This document shows positions 17,921 through 26,997 of a stretch of DNA of 64,000 bases, piece by piece (position 1 is the stretch's first letter; each line of letters opens with the position of its first letter). A program made the translations under genes and the position numbers. Under the pieces are notes generated by a model that ran no database searches, was not told the DNA's origin, and saw nothing but the letters and a program-made list of their open reading frames with translations. Location: assembly GCA_964590225.1 (NCBI GenBank), contig CAZPWS010000003.1, forward strand, positions 62,001 to 126,000, written 5' to 3'. Origin of the DNA: JAEUSG01 sp964590225 (GTDB lineage: Bacteria > Fibrobacterota > OXYB2-FULL-49-7 > JAEUSG01).

Positions 17921-19289
17921 AGTGCAGAATTCCCTTGAACAATCAGGGGACAAGAAAATACTCTTTATCCATTGTGGTGAAATTAACGACGAAATTGCAG
18001 TAGTCTCTGCTGTGCCTGGTTTTTCGGTGTTAAAGGCAGCCGATTCTCAGTCTGCGCTCAAAATACTAACGAAAGAGAAAATACGGATAGTTGTTCTTGA
18101 TGTTAGCCGCTCATGTGAAAAAGGTGTCGATCTCATCTCGTATATAAAAGTAAACCTATCCGGATGCGAAATAATTGTCCTTGCAGAAATTGCGGATATT
18201 GAACTTGCTACCCGTGCTATTAAACAGGGCGCGTATCTTTATCTTGTAAAACCCATAAAGCCCGATGACTTAAGAACGGTTATAGAGAAAGTTTCGCTTC
18301 GACAGGAAAAAGAGCTAAAATATCTTGAATCGCAAACAAGGCTGATGCATGACCTTGTTGGCGGTAATGAAAAAATGGCGCGGTCAATTGCGCTTGCCAA
18401 TAAAGTTGCGAGAACGGATAGCACAATACTCATTACCGGCGAAAGCGGTTCTGGTAAAGAGGTTTTTGCAAGATACATACACATGAAAAGCAAAAGGGCC
18501 GACGGTCCTTTTGTGGCGGTTAACTGTGGAGCGTTGCCCGAAAATCTTGTGGAGTCGGAGCTTTTTGGCCATGCGAAGGGGGCGTTTACTGGCGCTGTTT
18601 ACGCAAAAAGAGGTTTGATTGAAGAAGCAAATCAAGGCACCCTTTTTCTTGATGAGGTTGGTGAGTTGTTGCCGTCTGCACAGGTAAAGCTACTCCGCTT
18701 TTTGCAGGATACTACCGTTCGTCCTGTAGGTAGTAACGATGAAAAGGTTGTGGATGTCAGGATTATGGCAGCAACAAATAGGGATCTCGCTCTTTCTGTC
18801 CGAGATGGGGCGTTTCGGGAGGATCTTTTTTATCGGCTCAATGTTATCCATATTGCCCTTCCGCCATTAAGAGAGCGAAAAGAAAATATCGCAAAGCTTG
18901 CTGCATTTTTTACTGTAAAATATTCAACCCAGCTCGAAAAGAGTCCGCCGGTTATGGACCCTCATGTACTTGCTATTTTACAAAACTACTCGTTTCCTGG
19001 AAATATCCGTGAACTTGAGAACATTATTGAACGGGCGGTTATATTGTCCGAAAATGGAGTTATTAGTCCCGACGACCTGCCGCCGAATATTCTTCAAAAT
19101 CGGCCAATGATTGCCGCTTCAACTGGCAATGAGGTGGAGGAAGAGTTGTTGAGTCTCGCTGAATTGGAAAAACGGCATATTGAGCGGGTGCTACAAAAGT
19201 TAAATTATAATCAGTCTCTTGCCTCTCGCCAACTTGGGTTGTCTCGCACTACGCTTTGGCGGAAAATGAAAGAGCATAAACTATCATAA
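17910..19289 (+). CDS. Sigma-54-dependent activator with degenerate receiver domain
   Basis: 459 residues. The receiver-like domain (1-130) keeps the phospho-acceptor-type Asp64 (VVLDVS) and Lys114 (LVKPIK), but the usual acidic pair is His21-Cys22 (LFIHCGE) and the switch Thr is Ala (VLAEIAD). The AAA+ domain is intact: Walker A GESGSGKE (177-184), sigma-54 contact loop GAFTGA (224-229), Walker B TLFLDEVGEL, and DIRIMAATNRD-like sensor (VDVRIMAATNRDL). A Fis-type helix-turn-helix ends the protein (NYNQSLASRQLGLSRTTLW). It should activate RNA polymerase-sigma-54, but with doubtful phospho-control. The start is uncertain: TTG 17910 has AAGG 8 nt upstream, while GTG 17922 is the alternative. 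No partner kinase is adjacent. Confidence 0.9.
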   Translation: MNREVQNSLEQSGDKKILFIHCGEINDEIAVVSAVPGFSVLKAADSQSALKILTKEKIRIVVLDVSRSCEKGVDLISYIKVNLSGCEIIVLAEIADIELATRAIKQGAYLYLVKPIKPDDLRTVIEKVSLRQEKELKYLESQTRLMHDLVGGNEKMARSIALANKVARTDSTILITGESGSGKEVFARYIHMKSKRADGPFVAVNCGALPENLVESELFGHAKGAFTGAVYAKRGLIEEANQGTLFLDEVGELLPSAQVKLLRFLQDTTVRPVGSNDEKVVDVRIMAATNRDLALSVRDGAFREDLFYRLNVIHIALPPLRERKENIAKLAAFFTVKYSTQLEKSPPVMDPHVLAILQNYSFPGNIRELENIIERAVILSENGVISPDDLPPNILQNRPMIAASTGNEVEEELLSLAELEKRHIERVLQKLNYNQSLASRQLGLSRTTLWRKMKEHKLS

Positions 19290-19308
19290 TTAAACAGAGG
19301 AACTTTTT

Positions 19309-20229
19309 ATGAAGTACCTTATAACGGGTGGGTGCGGCTTTATTGGTTCGCATATTGCCGAAGCTTTGGTTGGCGAGGGTCATTCGGTAACTATTTACGA
19401 TAATCTCTCTTCAGGTTACGAAAAGAATATCTCTTCTTTCAGGGAAAAGGTGAAATTTGTCAAAGCCGATATTCGTGATCTTGACACTCTATATAGGGAG
19501 AGTGTTGGAATGGATTATATCTTTCACGAGGCGGCTCTTGTTTCTGTATTTGAATCTGTTGAACGCCCTTTTGTAAATAATGAAGTTAATATCTCAGGAA
19601 TGTTGAATGTGCTTTCCGCAGCTCGTATGAATGGAGTAAAAAGGGTTGTTGTCGCGAGTTCCGCTGCTGTTTATGGCAACAATCCAGCACTTCCTAAAAC
19701 GGAAGATATGTTGCCCGAACCTGAATCACCATACGCAGTTGGTAAAATAACAGATGAGTACTATATGAGAATTTTCTCAAGGTTATATGGCGTTGAGACC
19801 GTCTGTTTGAGGTATTTCAATGTATATGGACCACGACAAGATCCTACATCCATGTATTCAGGTGTTATATCAAAATTCTCTGATGCCTTGAAAAGTGGAA
19901 AGGTGCCTTTAATTTTTGGCGATGGGGAGCAAACAAGGGATTTTGTCTATGTTGCTGATATTGTCAAGGCTAACCTACTCGCCATGCGTTCCGACAAAGT
20001 TGGAAAGGGCGAAGTTTTTAATATCGCAACAGGAAACACGGTTTCACTATTGCAATTGCTTGCAGTTATGGGCAATATTATGGGCGTAGAGGTTAAGCCG
20101 GAATTCCGTGAGGCAAGAACTGGTGATATACGGCACAGCAGCGCTTCCGTAGAGAAGGCTGCAAAAATATTGTTGTTTAAGCCGGATTATAACATTGAAA
20201 TGGGATTAAAAAAACTTCTCGAAAGGTAA
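19309..20229 (+). CDS. NAD-dependent sugar-nucleotide epimerase/dehydratase (GalE/WbpP-like)
   Basis: 306 residues of the extended short-chain dehydrogenase fold. NAD-binding GGCGFIGSHI near residue 8, catalytic-type region VVVASSAAVYG, and the YxxxK motif in SPYAVGK. LRYFNVYGPRQDPTSMYSGVISKF is the usual substrate-loop region of UDP-hexose 4-epimerases. The reaction is likely C4 epimerisation of a UDP-sugar, but dehydratase activity cannot be excluded from sequence alone. An AGAGGAAC ribosome site precedes the ATG. It is situated ahead of envelope glycan genes, in line with supplying a sugar precursor. Confidence 0.88.
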   Translation: MKYLITGGCGFIGSHIAEALVGEGHSVTIYDNLSSGYEKNISSFREKVKFVKADIRDLDTLYRESVGMDYIFHEAALVSVFESVERPFVNNEVNISGMLNVLSAARMNGVKRVVVASSAAVYGNNPALPKTEDMLPEPESPYAVGKITDEYYMRIFSRLYGVETVCLRYFNVYGPRQDPTSMYSGVISKFSDALKSGKVPLIFGDGEQTRDFVYVADIVKANLLAMRSDKVGKGEVFNIATGNTVSLLQLLAVMGNIMGVEVKPEFREARTGDIRHSSASVEKAAKILLFKPDYNIEMGLKKLLER

Positions 20230-20237
20230 AAAGAGCT

Positions 20238-21020
20238 ATGGCACCGAAAGAGGCAAAACTGATTAAAGCATACGATAACCCCGAATTTTTACATGGTCAT
20301 GAAGCGCGTTATTTAAGGGTTTTAGCTGAGTTTATCGATCCCGAAGCCCGTTTTAAAAAGGCTGGAATAAAAAATACGATTGTTATGTTTGGTTCCGCCC
20401 GTTCCGTAAGTGTAAAGGAGTGTCGCAAACGAAAACCGTTAAGGGGAGAGTTGTTTAGTAAATGTATGAATGTTTCTAACGCATACGATGCTTGTGTTGA
20501 ACTATCCAAGAGAATTACAGAGTGGTCAAATAACATAAAAAATCCGGAACAGAGATTTTATATTTGTTCCGGTGGAGGTCCGGGCATGATGGAAGCTGCT
20601 AATAAAGGCGCGTACCTTGGAAAAGCTCCCACCATTGGGTTAAATATAAGCTTGCCGTTCGAACAGCACCCGAATCCTTATATTACGCCTGAACTCTGCA
20701 TGGAGTTTCACTATTTCTTTGTCAGAAAATTCTTTTTTCTTTATTACGCTAAGGCTTTAGTAGCTTTCCCAGGGGGATTTGGTACCTTTGATGAGGTTTT
20801 TGAGTTGCTAACGCTTATCCAAACAAAAAAGATTGGAAAGAAGGTACCAATCGTCCTTTTTGATAGCCAATTCTGGAATGAGGTGGTTAATTTTAAGTCG
20901 CTTGTAGAATACGGTGTTATCGGACCTGAAGATCTGAAACTTTTCAGGATTATCGATTCGGTTGATGAGGCGTTTGATTATATCACATCCGAATTGGAAA
21001 AAAATTTGAAACTTAAATAA
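20238..21020 (+). CDS. LOG-family Rossmann-fold protein (lysine decarboxylase-like)
   Basis: 260 residues. The two family marks are present: GGGPGMMEAANKGA in the first half and PGGFGTFDEVFE in the second, the PGGxGTxxE nucleotide/phosphoribohydrolase motif. LOG proteins cleave nucleoside 5'-monophosphates (releasing free base) in characterised cases, including cytokinin-type nucleotides, though many bacterial members remain untested. It is longer than the small LOG proteins (about 190 residues), with an N-terminal extension of about 50 residues (IKAYDNPEFLHGHEARYLRVL). It is located 8 nt after the epimerase, so probably co-transcribed. Confidence 0.88.
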   Translation: MAPKEAKLIKAYDNPEFLHGHEARYLRVLAEFIDPEARFKKAGIKNTIVMFGSARSVSVKECRKRKPLRGELFSKCMNVSNAYDACVELSKRITEWSNNIKNPEQRFYICSGGGPGMMEAANKGAYLGKAPTIGLNISLPFEQHPNPYITPELCMEFHYFFVRKFFFLYYAKALVAFPGGFGTFDEVFELLTLIQTKKIGKKVPIVLFDSQFWNEVVNFKSLVEYGVIGPEDLKLFRIIDSVDEAFDYITSELEKNLKLK

Positions 21021-21025
21021 AAGTG

Positions 21026-21054
21026 TTGTGTTTTTGGTTGATTGATTATATATC
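21026..21054 (+). promoter_or_regulatory. Possible promoter for the stand-alone response regulator
   Basis: TTGTGT at 21026-21031 and TATATC at 21049-21054 with a 17-nt spacer, in the 67-nt gap after the LOG gene. Weak hexamers but good spacing. No terminator is seen before it. Confidence 0.35.
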
Positions 21055-21087
21055 TTAAATGGTGGCGCTTTAATCGCTTAAATAAAT

Positions 21088-21594
21088 ATGCAGAATATTC
21101 GTAAAACTATGTCATCTCAAAAACAGAATAGGAAATTGAGAGTTCTTTGTGCAGACGACGAACCAGCGATTTTGGATCTTTTTAAAGAATTTCTAGAATC
21201 AAGCGGTTGTGTTGTAACGGTTACATCAAATGGTTCTGAAGCGTATCAGGCTAACCGTCAGTGCTCTTATGATCTTGTAATACTTGATGTTAATATGCCG
21301 GTAATGTCTGGATACGAAGCTATTCGTGCCATTAGAGAAAGAAATCTTGGTGCATATATACTGCTTATATCCGGCGTTGTTGACCATAGCGAACTTGCCT
21401 CCGCTCTTGATAACGGTGCTGATGCGGTAATGAAAAAACCATTTACCCTTTCGACTCTGGCGGAGCATCTTGCTGCCGCAGAGAACAAAGTCTATGGAAA
21501 AAGCGGCAAGCTCTCTGCCGAAATGAGACCAGTTGAAAAAAAGCCCCTCTTGAAAAGGATTTTTGAGCGTGTTTCGGGAGCCGCCAGCAAGTAA
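21088..21594 (+). CDS. Stand-alone CheY-like response regulator
   Basis: 168 residues: a complete receiver domain followed by about 35 residues without a recognisable output domain. The phosphorylation site is intact: acidic pair in LCADDEPAI, phospho-acceptor Asp in VILDVNMPVMSGYEAI, switch Ser in LLISGV, and Lys in VMKKPFTL. The tail is basic (EKKPLLKRIFERVSGAASK). It could act by protein-protein contact like CheY or as a phosphorelay intermediate. Either ATG 21088 or 21109 could be the start, and neither has a clear ribosome site. No histidine kinase is adjacent. Confidence 0.88.
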   Translation: MQNIRKTMSSQKQNRKLRVLCADDEPAILDLFKEFLESSGCVVTVTSNGSEAYQANRQCSYDLVILDVNMPVMSGYEAIRAIRERNLGAYILLISGVVDHSELASALDNGADAVMKKPFTLSTLAEHLAAAENKVYGKSGKLSAEMRPVEKKPLLKRIFERVSGAASK

Positions 21595-21669
21595 AACAGA
21601 TTTTGCCACTTTCCTATCGAATTAATTATTTTTACCCGATTGGTTTTTTTAATCGGAGACGAAGGATAG

Positions 21670-23562
21670 TTGGCTAATTTGTTGATTTTATTTGTTTCTC
21701 TTGGCGTGGTTGCTGGCATTGCTTCAATGGTTGCGACTCCGTTTGTTATTGGTCTTGCAAAGAAACTTGATGTTCTGGATAAGCCTGGTACAAGAAAGAT
21801 TCATCTTCGGACAATTCCGAGGATGGGTGGGCTGGCTGTTTTTTTTGGAATGGTTGTGAGTTTTGTCTTTCTTGGTATATACGACAGTGCTTATTTTACC
21901 GACATCTTTATCGAAAGAAAATACCTGTATATTGTCATTGGGGCAGTTGCAATGATGATTCTTGGTATGGTTGACGATAAAGTTGGACTTAACGCTAAGG
22001 TCAAATTCTTAGTTCAAATAGCTGTCGCTGTTTTTGTAATTGCGCATGGCCTCAGAATCGAACGGATAACCAACCCTTTTGGCGAGCCATTTGAACTTGG
22101 GCATCTTGCGTACCCAGTCACATTATTATGGATTGTTGGGGTTACTAACGCCATAAATCTTTCCGATGGGCTTGATGGGCTTGCATCGGGAATAAGTCTT
22201 ATTGTTTCAGTTACTATGTTTGCTGTTTCTTACACCACGGGTGTCAAGCCGGGAATGCTGGTTATATCTGCCATTCTTACGGGGGCGCTACTCGGTTTTC
22301 TTAAGTATAATTTTAATCCGGCAAGGATATTCATGGGCGACACAGGCAGTCTCTTTGTCGGTTTTTTACTAGCTACGCTTTCTATAAAGGGGGCGCTAAT
22401 TAGTTCAACGACTGTATCAATTTTAATTCCCGTAATAGCCCTTGGAGTTCCGATAATCGACACACTTTTTTCTATGGTAAGGAGGATGGCATCAGGGAAA
22501 AACCCATTTGCGGCGGATCGGAATCATTTTCACCACCGCCTGCTGTCGTATGGTTTTACCCAAAAACAGGCAGTATTTGTAATTTATGCAGTTTGCGTTA
22601 TTTTTGGGGTAATAGCTTTTATTATGGCTGCCGCCCAGAGCGAACTTGCGGCTGTACTTCTTATTATTTTCAGTATTATTATTTTTACCGGCATAAAAAG
22701 GCTCGGCTATATTGAAGGGTTTCTTGTCAAGCTCAAACAGGAACGGTACAGGCAAAAGCGAAGAATGTACAAAGCACTTTATCTGCAGCCATCTGCCTCG
22801 CAGCCTACATGGTTTCGTATTGCCTCTAAAAAAGGTGTTTTGGAGCTTCTCATTGATCTTGTAATAATTGTTTTTTCTCTTTGTATAACAAGATATGTTT
22901 TTGACGAAGGATTTGATGCGTCTAATGGTGTTTTCCTATCGCAAATAGCCGTTATTGCTGCGTGTAGCTATGCCTCCTTTTTCATGTTTGGTTACTATAG
23001 GGAAATGTGGCGATATATTTCGCTGGATTCCATAGGTAAGTATGTTAAGGGCGTCACTGTTGCGATTATTGCCTCGTATTTTGCCATGGCTTTTGGCGGT
23101 CCTCATATGTGGATGTCTGTAAAACATTTCGTTGTTCTTTGGCTCGTAATGATGTTTTTCGTAAGTTCTTCCCGACTCATATACAATTTTTACGCTACAT
23201 ACCAGAAGAGAGAATTGACAAAGGCGGGGGGGGGAGAAAAGCTATTGATTTATGGCGCTGGTGACCGTGGAGAAGTGCTGCTCTCTGCTCTTATAAAAGA
23301 AGACCTACTTAATTTTAAGCCCATTGGATTTATTGACGACGACCCCAATAAAAGTAATAGAGAAATACAGGGCTATAAGGTTTTTGGCGGCATTAATATT
23401 CTTGAAGATGTTGTTGTGGAGCATAGTGTGAAGAGAATTGTTGTTTCATCGCCCTATATTAACGGCCATAGGGAAGGCACACTTAAGGATATTTGCAGGC
23501 GCCGGAGTGTTTCTTTGTGTCACTTCAAAATCCAACTAGATCCGGTAAAAATTGATAGTTAG
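21670..23562 (+). CDS. Fusion of WecA/MraY-like phosphoglycosyltransferase with CapD/WbpM-like N-terminal membrane and Rossmann region
   Basis: 630 residues, TTG start with GAAGGA upstream. Residues 1 to about 350 are a polytopic GT4 enzyme of the WecA/TagO type: VDDKVGLNAK, NAINLSDGLDGLASG, FMGDTGSLF and NHFHHRLL are the family's Mg and nucleotide-binding loops. It would transfer a HexNAc-1-phosphate to undecaprenyl phosphate. A second set of about four membrane helices (about 385-510) and a Rossmann domain (LLIYGAGDRGEVLLSALI from about 525, then GFIDDDPNK) resemble the front part of CapD/FlaA1-type proteins. The catalytic short-chain dehydrogenase half is missing. A run of nine G (23226-23234) lies exactly between these two parts, near residue 519. 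Confidence 0.85.
   Translation: MANLLILFVSLGVVAGIASMVATPFVIGLAKKLDVLDKPGTRKIHLRTIPRMGGLAVFFGMVVSFVFLGIYDSAYFTDIFIERKYLYIVIGAVAMMILGMVDDKVGLNAKVKFLVQIAVAVFVIAHGLRIERITNPFGEPFELGHLAYPVTLLWIVGVTNAINLSDGLDGLASGISLIVSVTMFAVSYTTGVKPGMLVISAILTGALLGFLKYNFNPARIFMGDTGSLFVGFLLATLSIKGALISSTTVSILIPVIALGVPIIDTLFSMVRRMASGKNPFAADRNHFHHRLLSYGFTQKQAVFVIYAVCVIFGVIAFIMAAAQSELAAVLLIIFSIIIFTGIKRLGYIEGFLVKLKQERYRQKRRMYKALYLQPSASQPTWFRIASKKGVLELLIDLVIIVFSLCITRYVFDEGFDASNGVFLSQIAVIAACSYASFFMFGYYREMWRYISLDSIGKYVKGVTVAIIASYFAMAFGGPHMWMSVKHFVVLWLVMMFFVSSSRLIYNFYATYQKRELTKAGGGEKLLIYGAGDRGEVLLSALIKEDLLNFKPIGFIDDDPNKSNREIQGYKVFGGINILEDVVVEHSVKRIVVSSPYINGHREGTLKDICRRRSVSLCHFKIQLDPVKIDS
23226..23234 (+). repeat. G9 homopolymer inside the WecA-CapD fusion gene
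   Basis: Nine consecutive G in the coding strand, read as Ala-Gly-Gly-Gly at the junction between the last membrane helix region and the Rossmann domain. A one-base slip would truncate the protein just after the membrane part while leaving the WecA-like half complete. Confidence 0.95.
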
Positions 23563-25045
23563 CCGTCTCTTGCCGATTATCTTTTTCGTTTGGGGGCTTG
23601 CCTTTTCGCTTTTAATACCGGCTGATCACGAATTAAATGCGCATATTGATCGAATTAAGGCAAATGGCGATTGCCCTGAGATTGCACTCTTGAGTAAACC
23701 ATACGAAGCTGATTTGATACATGAAATACTTTTACGAAAAGGGAATATAGACGGATATCTTGGAGCCGCGATTGCACCCTATCTTTCTCAAATAGTCGAA
23801 AGTAAAAATGGTAATCTTAATCTGCTTACAGTCAACATGAAGATCTCTGCTCTGGGACACATCGGATCGAATCAGGATACCGCGCACGCAAGAGGAATTA
23901 TTGGATTAGCATATAAAACGGGTCGTTTTTCTCTTGTCGGAAGAGTATCTGGTGATTTAAGCAATGGTGTAAATCTTCCAGACAACATTGAGCGTAGGTA
24001 TAAACGAAATTATCCTGCGGATATGCCCGAGTCTTATCTTTCCTACACGGGGGACCATTTTAGTTTTCTCGCTGGGAGAAACAGTTATTCATTTGGCTCT
24101 GCACAAAGTGGTTCTCTGCTGCTCGGAAATCATGGCCCATCGCTGAATGGTTTTTTTACGGAATACAAAAAGGGGTTTTTCAAAATTGAAGCTTTATCAG
24201 CAAAGCTGAATCCGGTTGGTGACACAAGCCGATGGTTTTCTGCAATGAAGCTGGCCTTTTCTGTTAATAAATATTTTAATATTGCTTTTATGCAAAGCGT
24301 TATTTATTCCGGAGTAGGACGCAGTTTTGAACCGGCCTATACTATTCCAGCTTTTGTTTATTATTTCTCGCAGTTTCAGGGAATGGAGTCTAATAAGAGA
24401 GATAATATTTTTCTCGGAATGGAAGCAGAATACAGGATTAATGGCGGCAGAATTTACGGCGAGTTCCTTGCAGATGATTTTCAGGTTGATATGGATAGCA
24501 GCTCACGATCTACTCAGAACGCCATAGCCTTTCTTTTGGGGTGTTCATTTGCAGAGCGAAATAGGCGCCCCCATCTTGCAGTTGAATTTGTAAGAATCAA
24601 CAGCTATGTATATAAGCATATGGGGGGACTATCTACCAATTATCGCCTGAACAGTTATGGTGGCACCCTCGGTCATCCGCTCGGTCCCGATGCAGAAGCC
24701 TTATATCTGTTTGCGGATAAGTCGGTAGCGTATGGTACTACAATGGGTATCGAAGGTTCTCTTATGAGATTAGGGGCGCTGAATAATTTGGCTTTGGAGT
24801 GGGATGGTTACGGTAAGGCTGATCAGCCCATTCCCTCTAATCCGGTTACAACCAGATACACGCTTTGTGCAGTAGTAAAGAAGCGGTTTCTTAATAGGCT
24901 GAATATTGCATTAAAAACTGGTTGCGTTTCAGTTCGTGTTGAAGGGGCATCGGAAAATATTGATCCTTTTGTGAGAATTAATGGCGGTTGGGAAGTTTTT
25001 CATACCATTAGTTTCAAGGATAGGAGCTATTTGTGGGAAAAATAA
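23552..25045 (+). CDS. Outer-membrane beta-barrel protein, Wzi/capsule-assembly-like
   Basis: 497 residues from a TTG overlapping the previous stop by 11 nt. A signal peptide-like start (RLLPIIFFVWGLAFSLLIPA) is followed by many alternating beta strands with Gly and aromatic residues (FSLVGRVSGDL, FSFLAGRNSYSFG, RIYGEFLADDFQVD). The segment GGTLGHPLGPDAEALYLFAD recalls Wzi-type capsule attachment barrels. Likely an outer-membrane protein handling surface polysaccharide. The family assignment is tentative, while the barrel nature is well supported. It is situated between the glycan transferase and the M23 peptidase. Confidence 0.6.
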   Translation: MIVSRLLPIIFFVWGLAFSLLIPADHELNAHIDRIKANGDCPEIALLSKPYEADLIHEILLRKGNIDGYLGAAIAPYLSQIVESKNGNLNLLTVNMKISALGHIGSNQDTAHARGIIGLAYKTGRFSLVGRVSGDLSNGVNLPDNIERRYKRNYPADMPESYLSYTGDHFSFLAGRNSYSFGSAQSGSLLLGNHGPSLNGFFTEYKKGFFKIEALSAKLNPVGDTSRWFSAMKLAFSVNKYFNIAFMQSVIYSGVGRSFEPAYTIPAFVYYFSQFQGMESNKRDNIFLGMEAEYRINGGRIYGEFLADDFQVDMDSSSRSTQNAIAFLLGCSFAERNRRPHLAVEFVRINSYVYKHMGGLSTNYRLNSYGGTLGHPLGPDAEALYLFADKSVAYGTTMGIEGSLMRLGALNNLALEWDGYGKADQPIPSNPVTTRYTLCAVVKKRFLNRLNIALKTGCVSVRVEGASENIDPFVRINGGWEVFHTISFKDRSYLWEK

Positions 25046-26997
25046 TCCCCGCATTTATAGCTGTAATTGTTTGTATCAAGATTGGTGCAAATGTGATTCC
25101 GTGGCCAATACCATGCAAGCCTGAAATGACTTCTGCGTTTGCAGATTTCAGAGGTAGCCATTTTCATTCTGGAATAGACATAAGAACGATGGGTAAAGTA
25201 GGTTTTCCGGTTATTGCCGAAGAAGACTGTAGTGTGGCGCGTATTGGCGTTTCTGTACGGGGATTTGGTCTTGCTCTTTATGTTTTACACGGTGACGGGA
25301 CAATGCGTGTTTATGCTCATCTTGATAGATTTAATGATATTATTGACAAGTATGTTCGTGCGGCACAATATTCCGAAAAATCATACTCAATACAGCTTTA
25401 TCCTAAACAGGGAGAATTTTCTTTCCGCAAAGGAGATACTCTCTGTTATACCGGCGAAACTGGAGTAGGGTATCCTCACCTTCATTACGAATACAGAAAT
25501 AAAGAACAGCAGATTATTAATCCGTTTATCAAAGGTTTGGTCGGAGTTAAGGATACAAGGCCACCGGTTATTCGTTCAATCAGTCTCCGTCCGATGGATA
25601 CGGCATCCTCTGTTAACGGCCTATTTTATCCATTAGTGGTTTCATTGGAAAAGGGGAAAGCAAAAGACTTTTCTTGCCCTGTAGTGCCATTCGTTTGGGG
25701 GAAAATTGGAATAGGTGTCAGAGAGGAAGATTATGCGGATGCTTCGAACCACTCGTACAACTCAAATACTGTTCGCCTCTTTGTTAATAATGTTAAAAAG
25801 TTTGAATTCAAGAGCGACTCTTTCGCTTTTCACGAAACAAGGCAGATAGATCTTGCGTATGATCTAAATATTAGCATGGCAGGAAATGGAGCGCATCTTG
25901 CTCTATATATTGACGAAGGCAACAGGTTGGGTTTCTATGGCAGCCAAAAGTTGCATGATGGTATTGTTGACTTTACTCAGTATAATGGTCTTGCTATTTC
26001 GGATACTCATGAAATTAAAATCGAGGTCGTCGATTTCTGGGGAAATATGTCAACTGGAGTTATGCGTGTTAAAGTTGGCACCACTGTTGTTCCGCAAAAA
26101 ATCGAATCATCCATAAACGCCCATCGCGGTACGCTTCTAATTCCTGGCCACTTAAATTCTAAAGAGACACCGCCAGCTATAAGTTTTCTATTTAATGGCG
26201 CGGAAGCGCAATGCCAAGCGGTTTCAAATGGTGTAGGGAGGTGGTTTGCTAATTTTGCACCTCCATTCAAAGGATTTGGTGAGTTAATAATAAAAAAAGT
26301 ATCAAGTAGTGTGGATACTGTGTTATGGCGATCGTCGGCACTGTTTTTTGATGGTTCTGTTGCTGGCAGGGATACTCTCTATAGTGATGACAGGAAATTT
26401 TATGTGGTGGCTGATAAGGAAAAAATAATTCATAGGCATGTTATGTGGATCGAGAAAGGTTCTCATTCGATTCGTAATAGAAAAGAACTTTTTTTCCCTG
26501 ATAGTAATGCGTATCTGCTAAAGCCAGACGCGATTTATACGGAAAAAAATATTTCTGTTTCACTTAAGTCAAATAAGATAAAAGGCATGGCCTTGTATGT
26601 TGTTGATAGGAAAGGCGGCATTTCTTTTTTGTCGGATAATTACGATAACATAAGTAAGACATATCATGGAGGAATTCGAAGGCCATCAACGATTGTTCTC
26701 GGGGTTGACACAGTACCGCCAGCCATTAGTTTTGCTGCACCCAAAAAGGTAGCTGGAACTTCGATAGACCGAAAAATAAAAGTAAAAGTTAAAGATGATG
26801 GTTCAGGAATCGAATCCGACAAGAGTATTGTTACCAAGATAGATGGTAAGTGGGTGCTTAACGCATATGATTTTGAGAGTGATTTGATAGAGATAGAAAT
26901 CCCGGCCTTTATTACAGGAGGTAGGCATAAATTATCCGTACAAGTGCGCGACCGTGTCGGTAATGAAAATGTTAAAGTACTTCATTTCGACAATTGA
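25033..26997 (+). CDS. M23-family metallopeptidase with beta-sandwich extensions
   Basis: 654 residues, GTG start at 25033 with AGGAG 6 nt upstream, overlapping the previous gene by 13 nt. After an N-terminal signal segment, the LytM/M23 domain (about 30-175) shows the zinc ligands: HSGIDI (His..Asp), YAHLD and PHLHYEYR (HxH). These enzymes cut peptidoglycan cross-bridges, or act as regulators when degenerate, but here the ligands are intact. The remaining about 450 residues are beta-rich, ending with Ig-like DTVPPAISFAAPKK and SGIESDKS patterns. Probably periplasmic. The unusually long C-terminal part may bind a partner or glycan. Confidence 0.85.
   Translation: MGKIIPAFIAVIVCIKIGANVIPWPIPCKPEMTSAFADFRGSHFHSGIDIRTMGKVGFPVIAEEDCSVARIGVSVRGFGLALYVLHGDGTMRVYAHLDRFNDIIDKYVRAAQYSEKSYSIQLYPKQGEFSFRKGDTLCYTGETGVGYPHLHYEYRNKEQQIINPFIKGLVGVKDTRPPVIRSISLRPMDTASSVNGLFYPLVVSLEKGKAKDFSCPVVPFVWGKIGIGVREEDYADASNHSYNSNTVRLFVNNVKKFEFKSDSFAFHETRQIDLAYDLNISMAGNGAHLALYIDEGNRLGFYGSQKLHDGIVDFTQYNGLAISDTHEIKIEVVDFWGNMSTGVMRVKVGTTVVPQKIESSINAHRGTLLIPGHLNSKETPPAISFLFNGAEAQCQAVSNGVGRWFANFAPPFKGFGELIIKKVSSSVDTVLWRSSALFFDGSVAGRDTLYSDDRKFYVVADKEKIIHRHVMWIEKGSHSIRNRKELFFPDSNAYLLKPDAIYTEKNISVSLKSNKIKGMALYVVDRKGGISFLSDNYDNISKTYHGGIRRPSTIVLGVDTVPPAISFAAPKKVAGTSIDRKIKVKVKDDGSGIESDKSIVTKIDGKWVLNAYDFESDLIEIEIPAFITGGRHKLSVQVRDRVGNENVKVLHFDN

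Noticed and set aside
21636..21656. Hairpin CCGATT...AATCGG before the WecA-CapD fusion
   Set aside because: The T-run is in the loop, not after the stem, so it is not a terminator; six base pairs are too few to claim an RNA switch.
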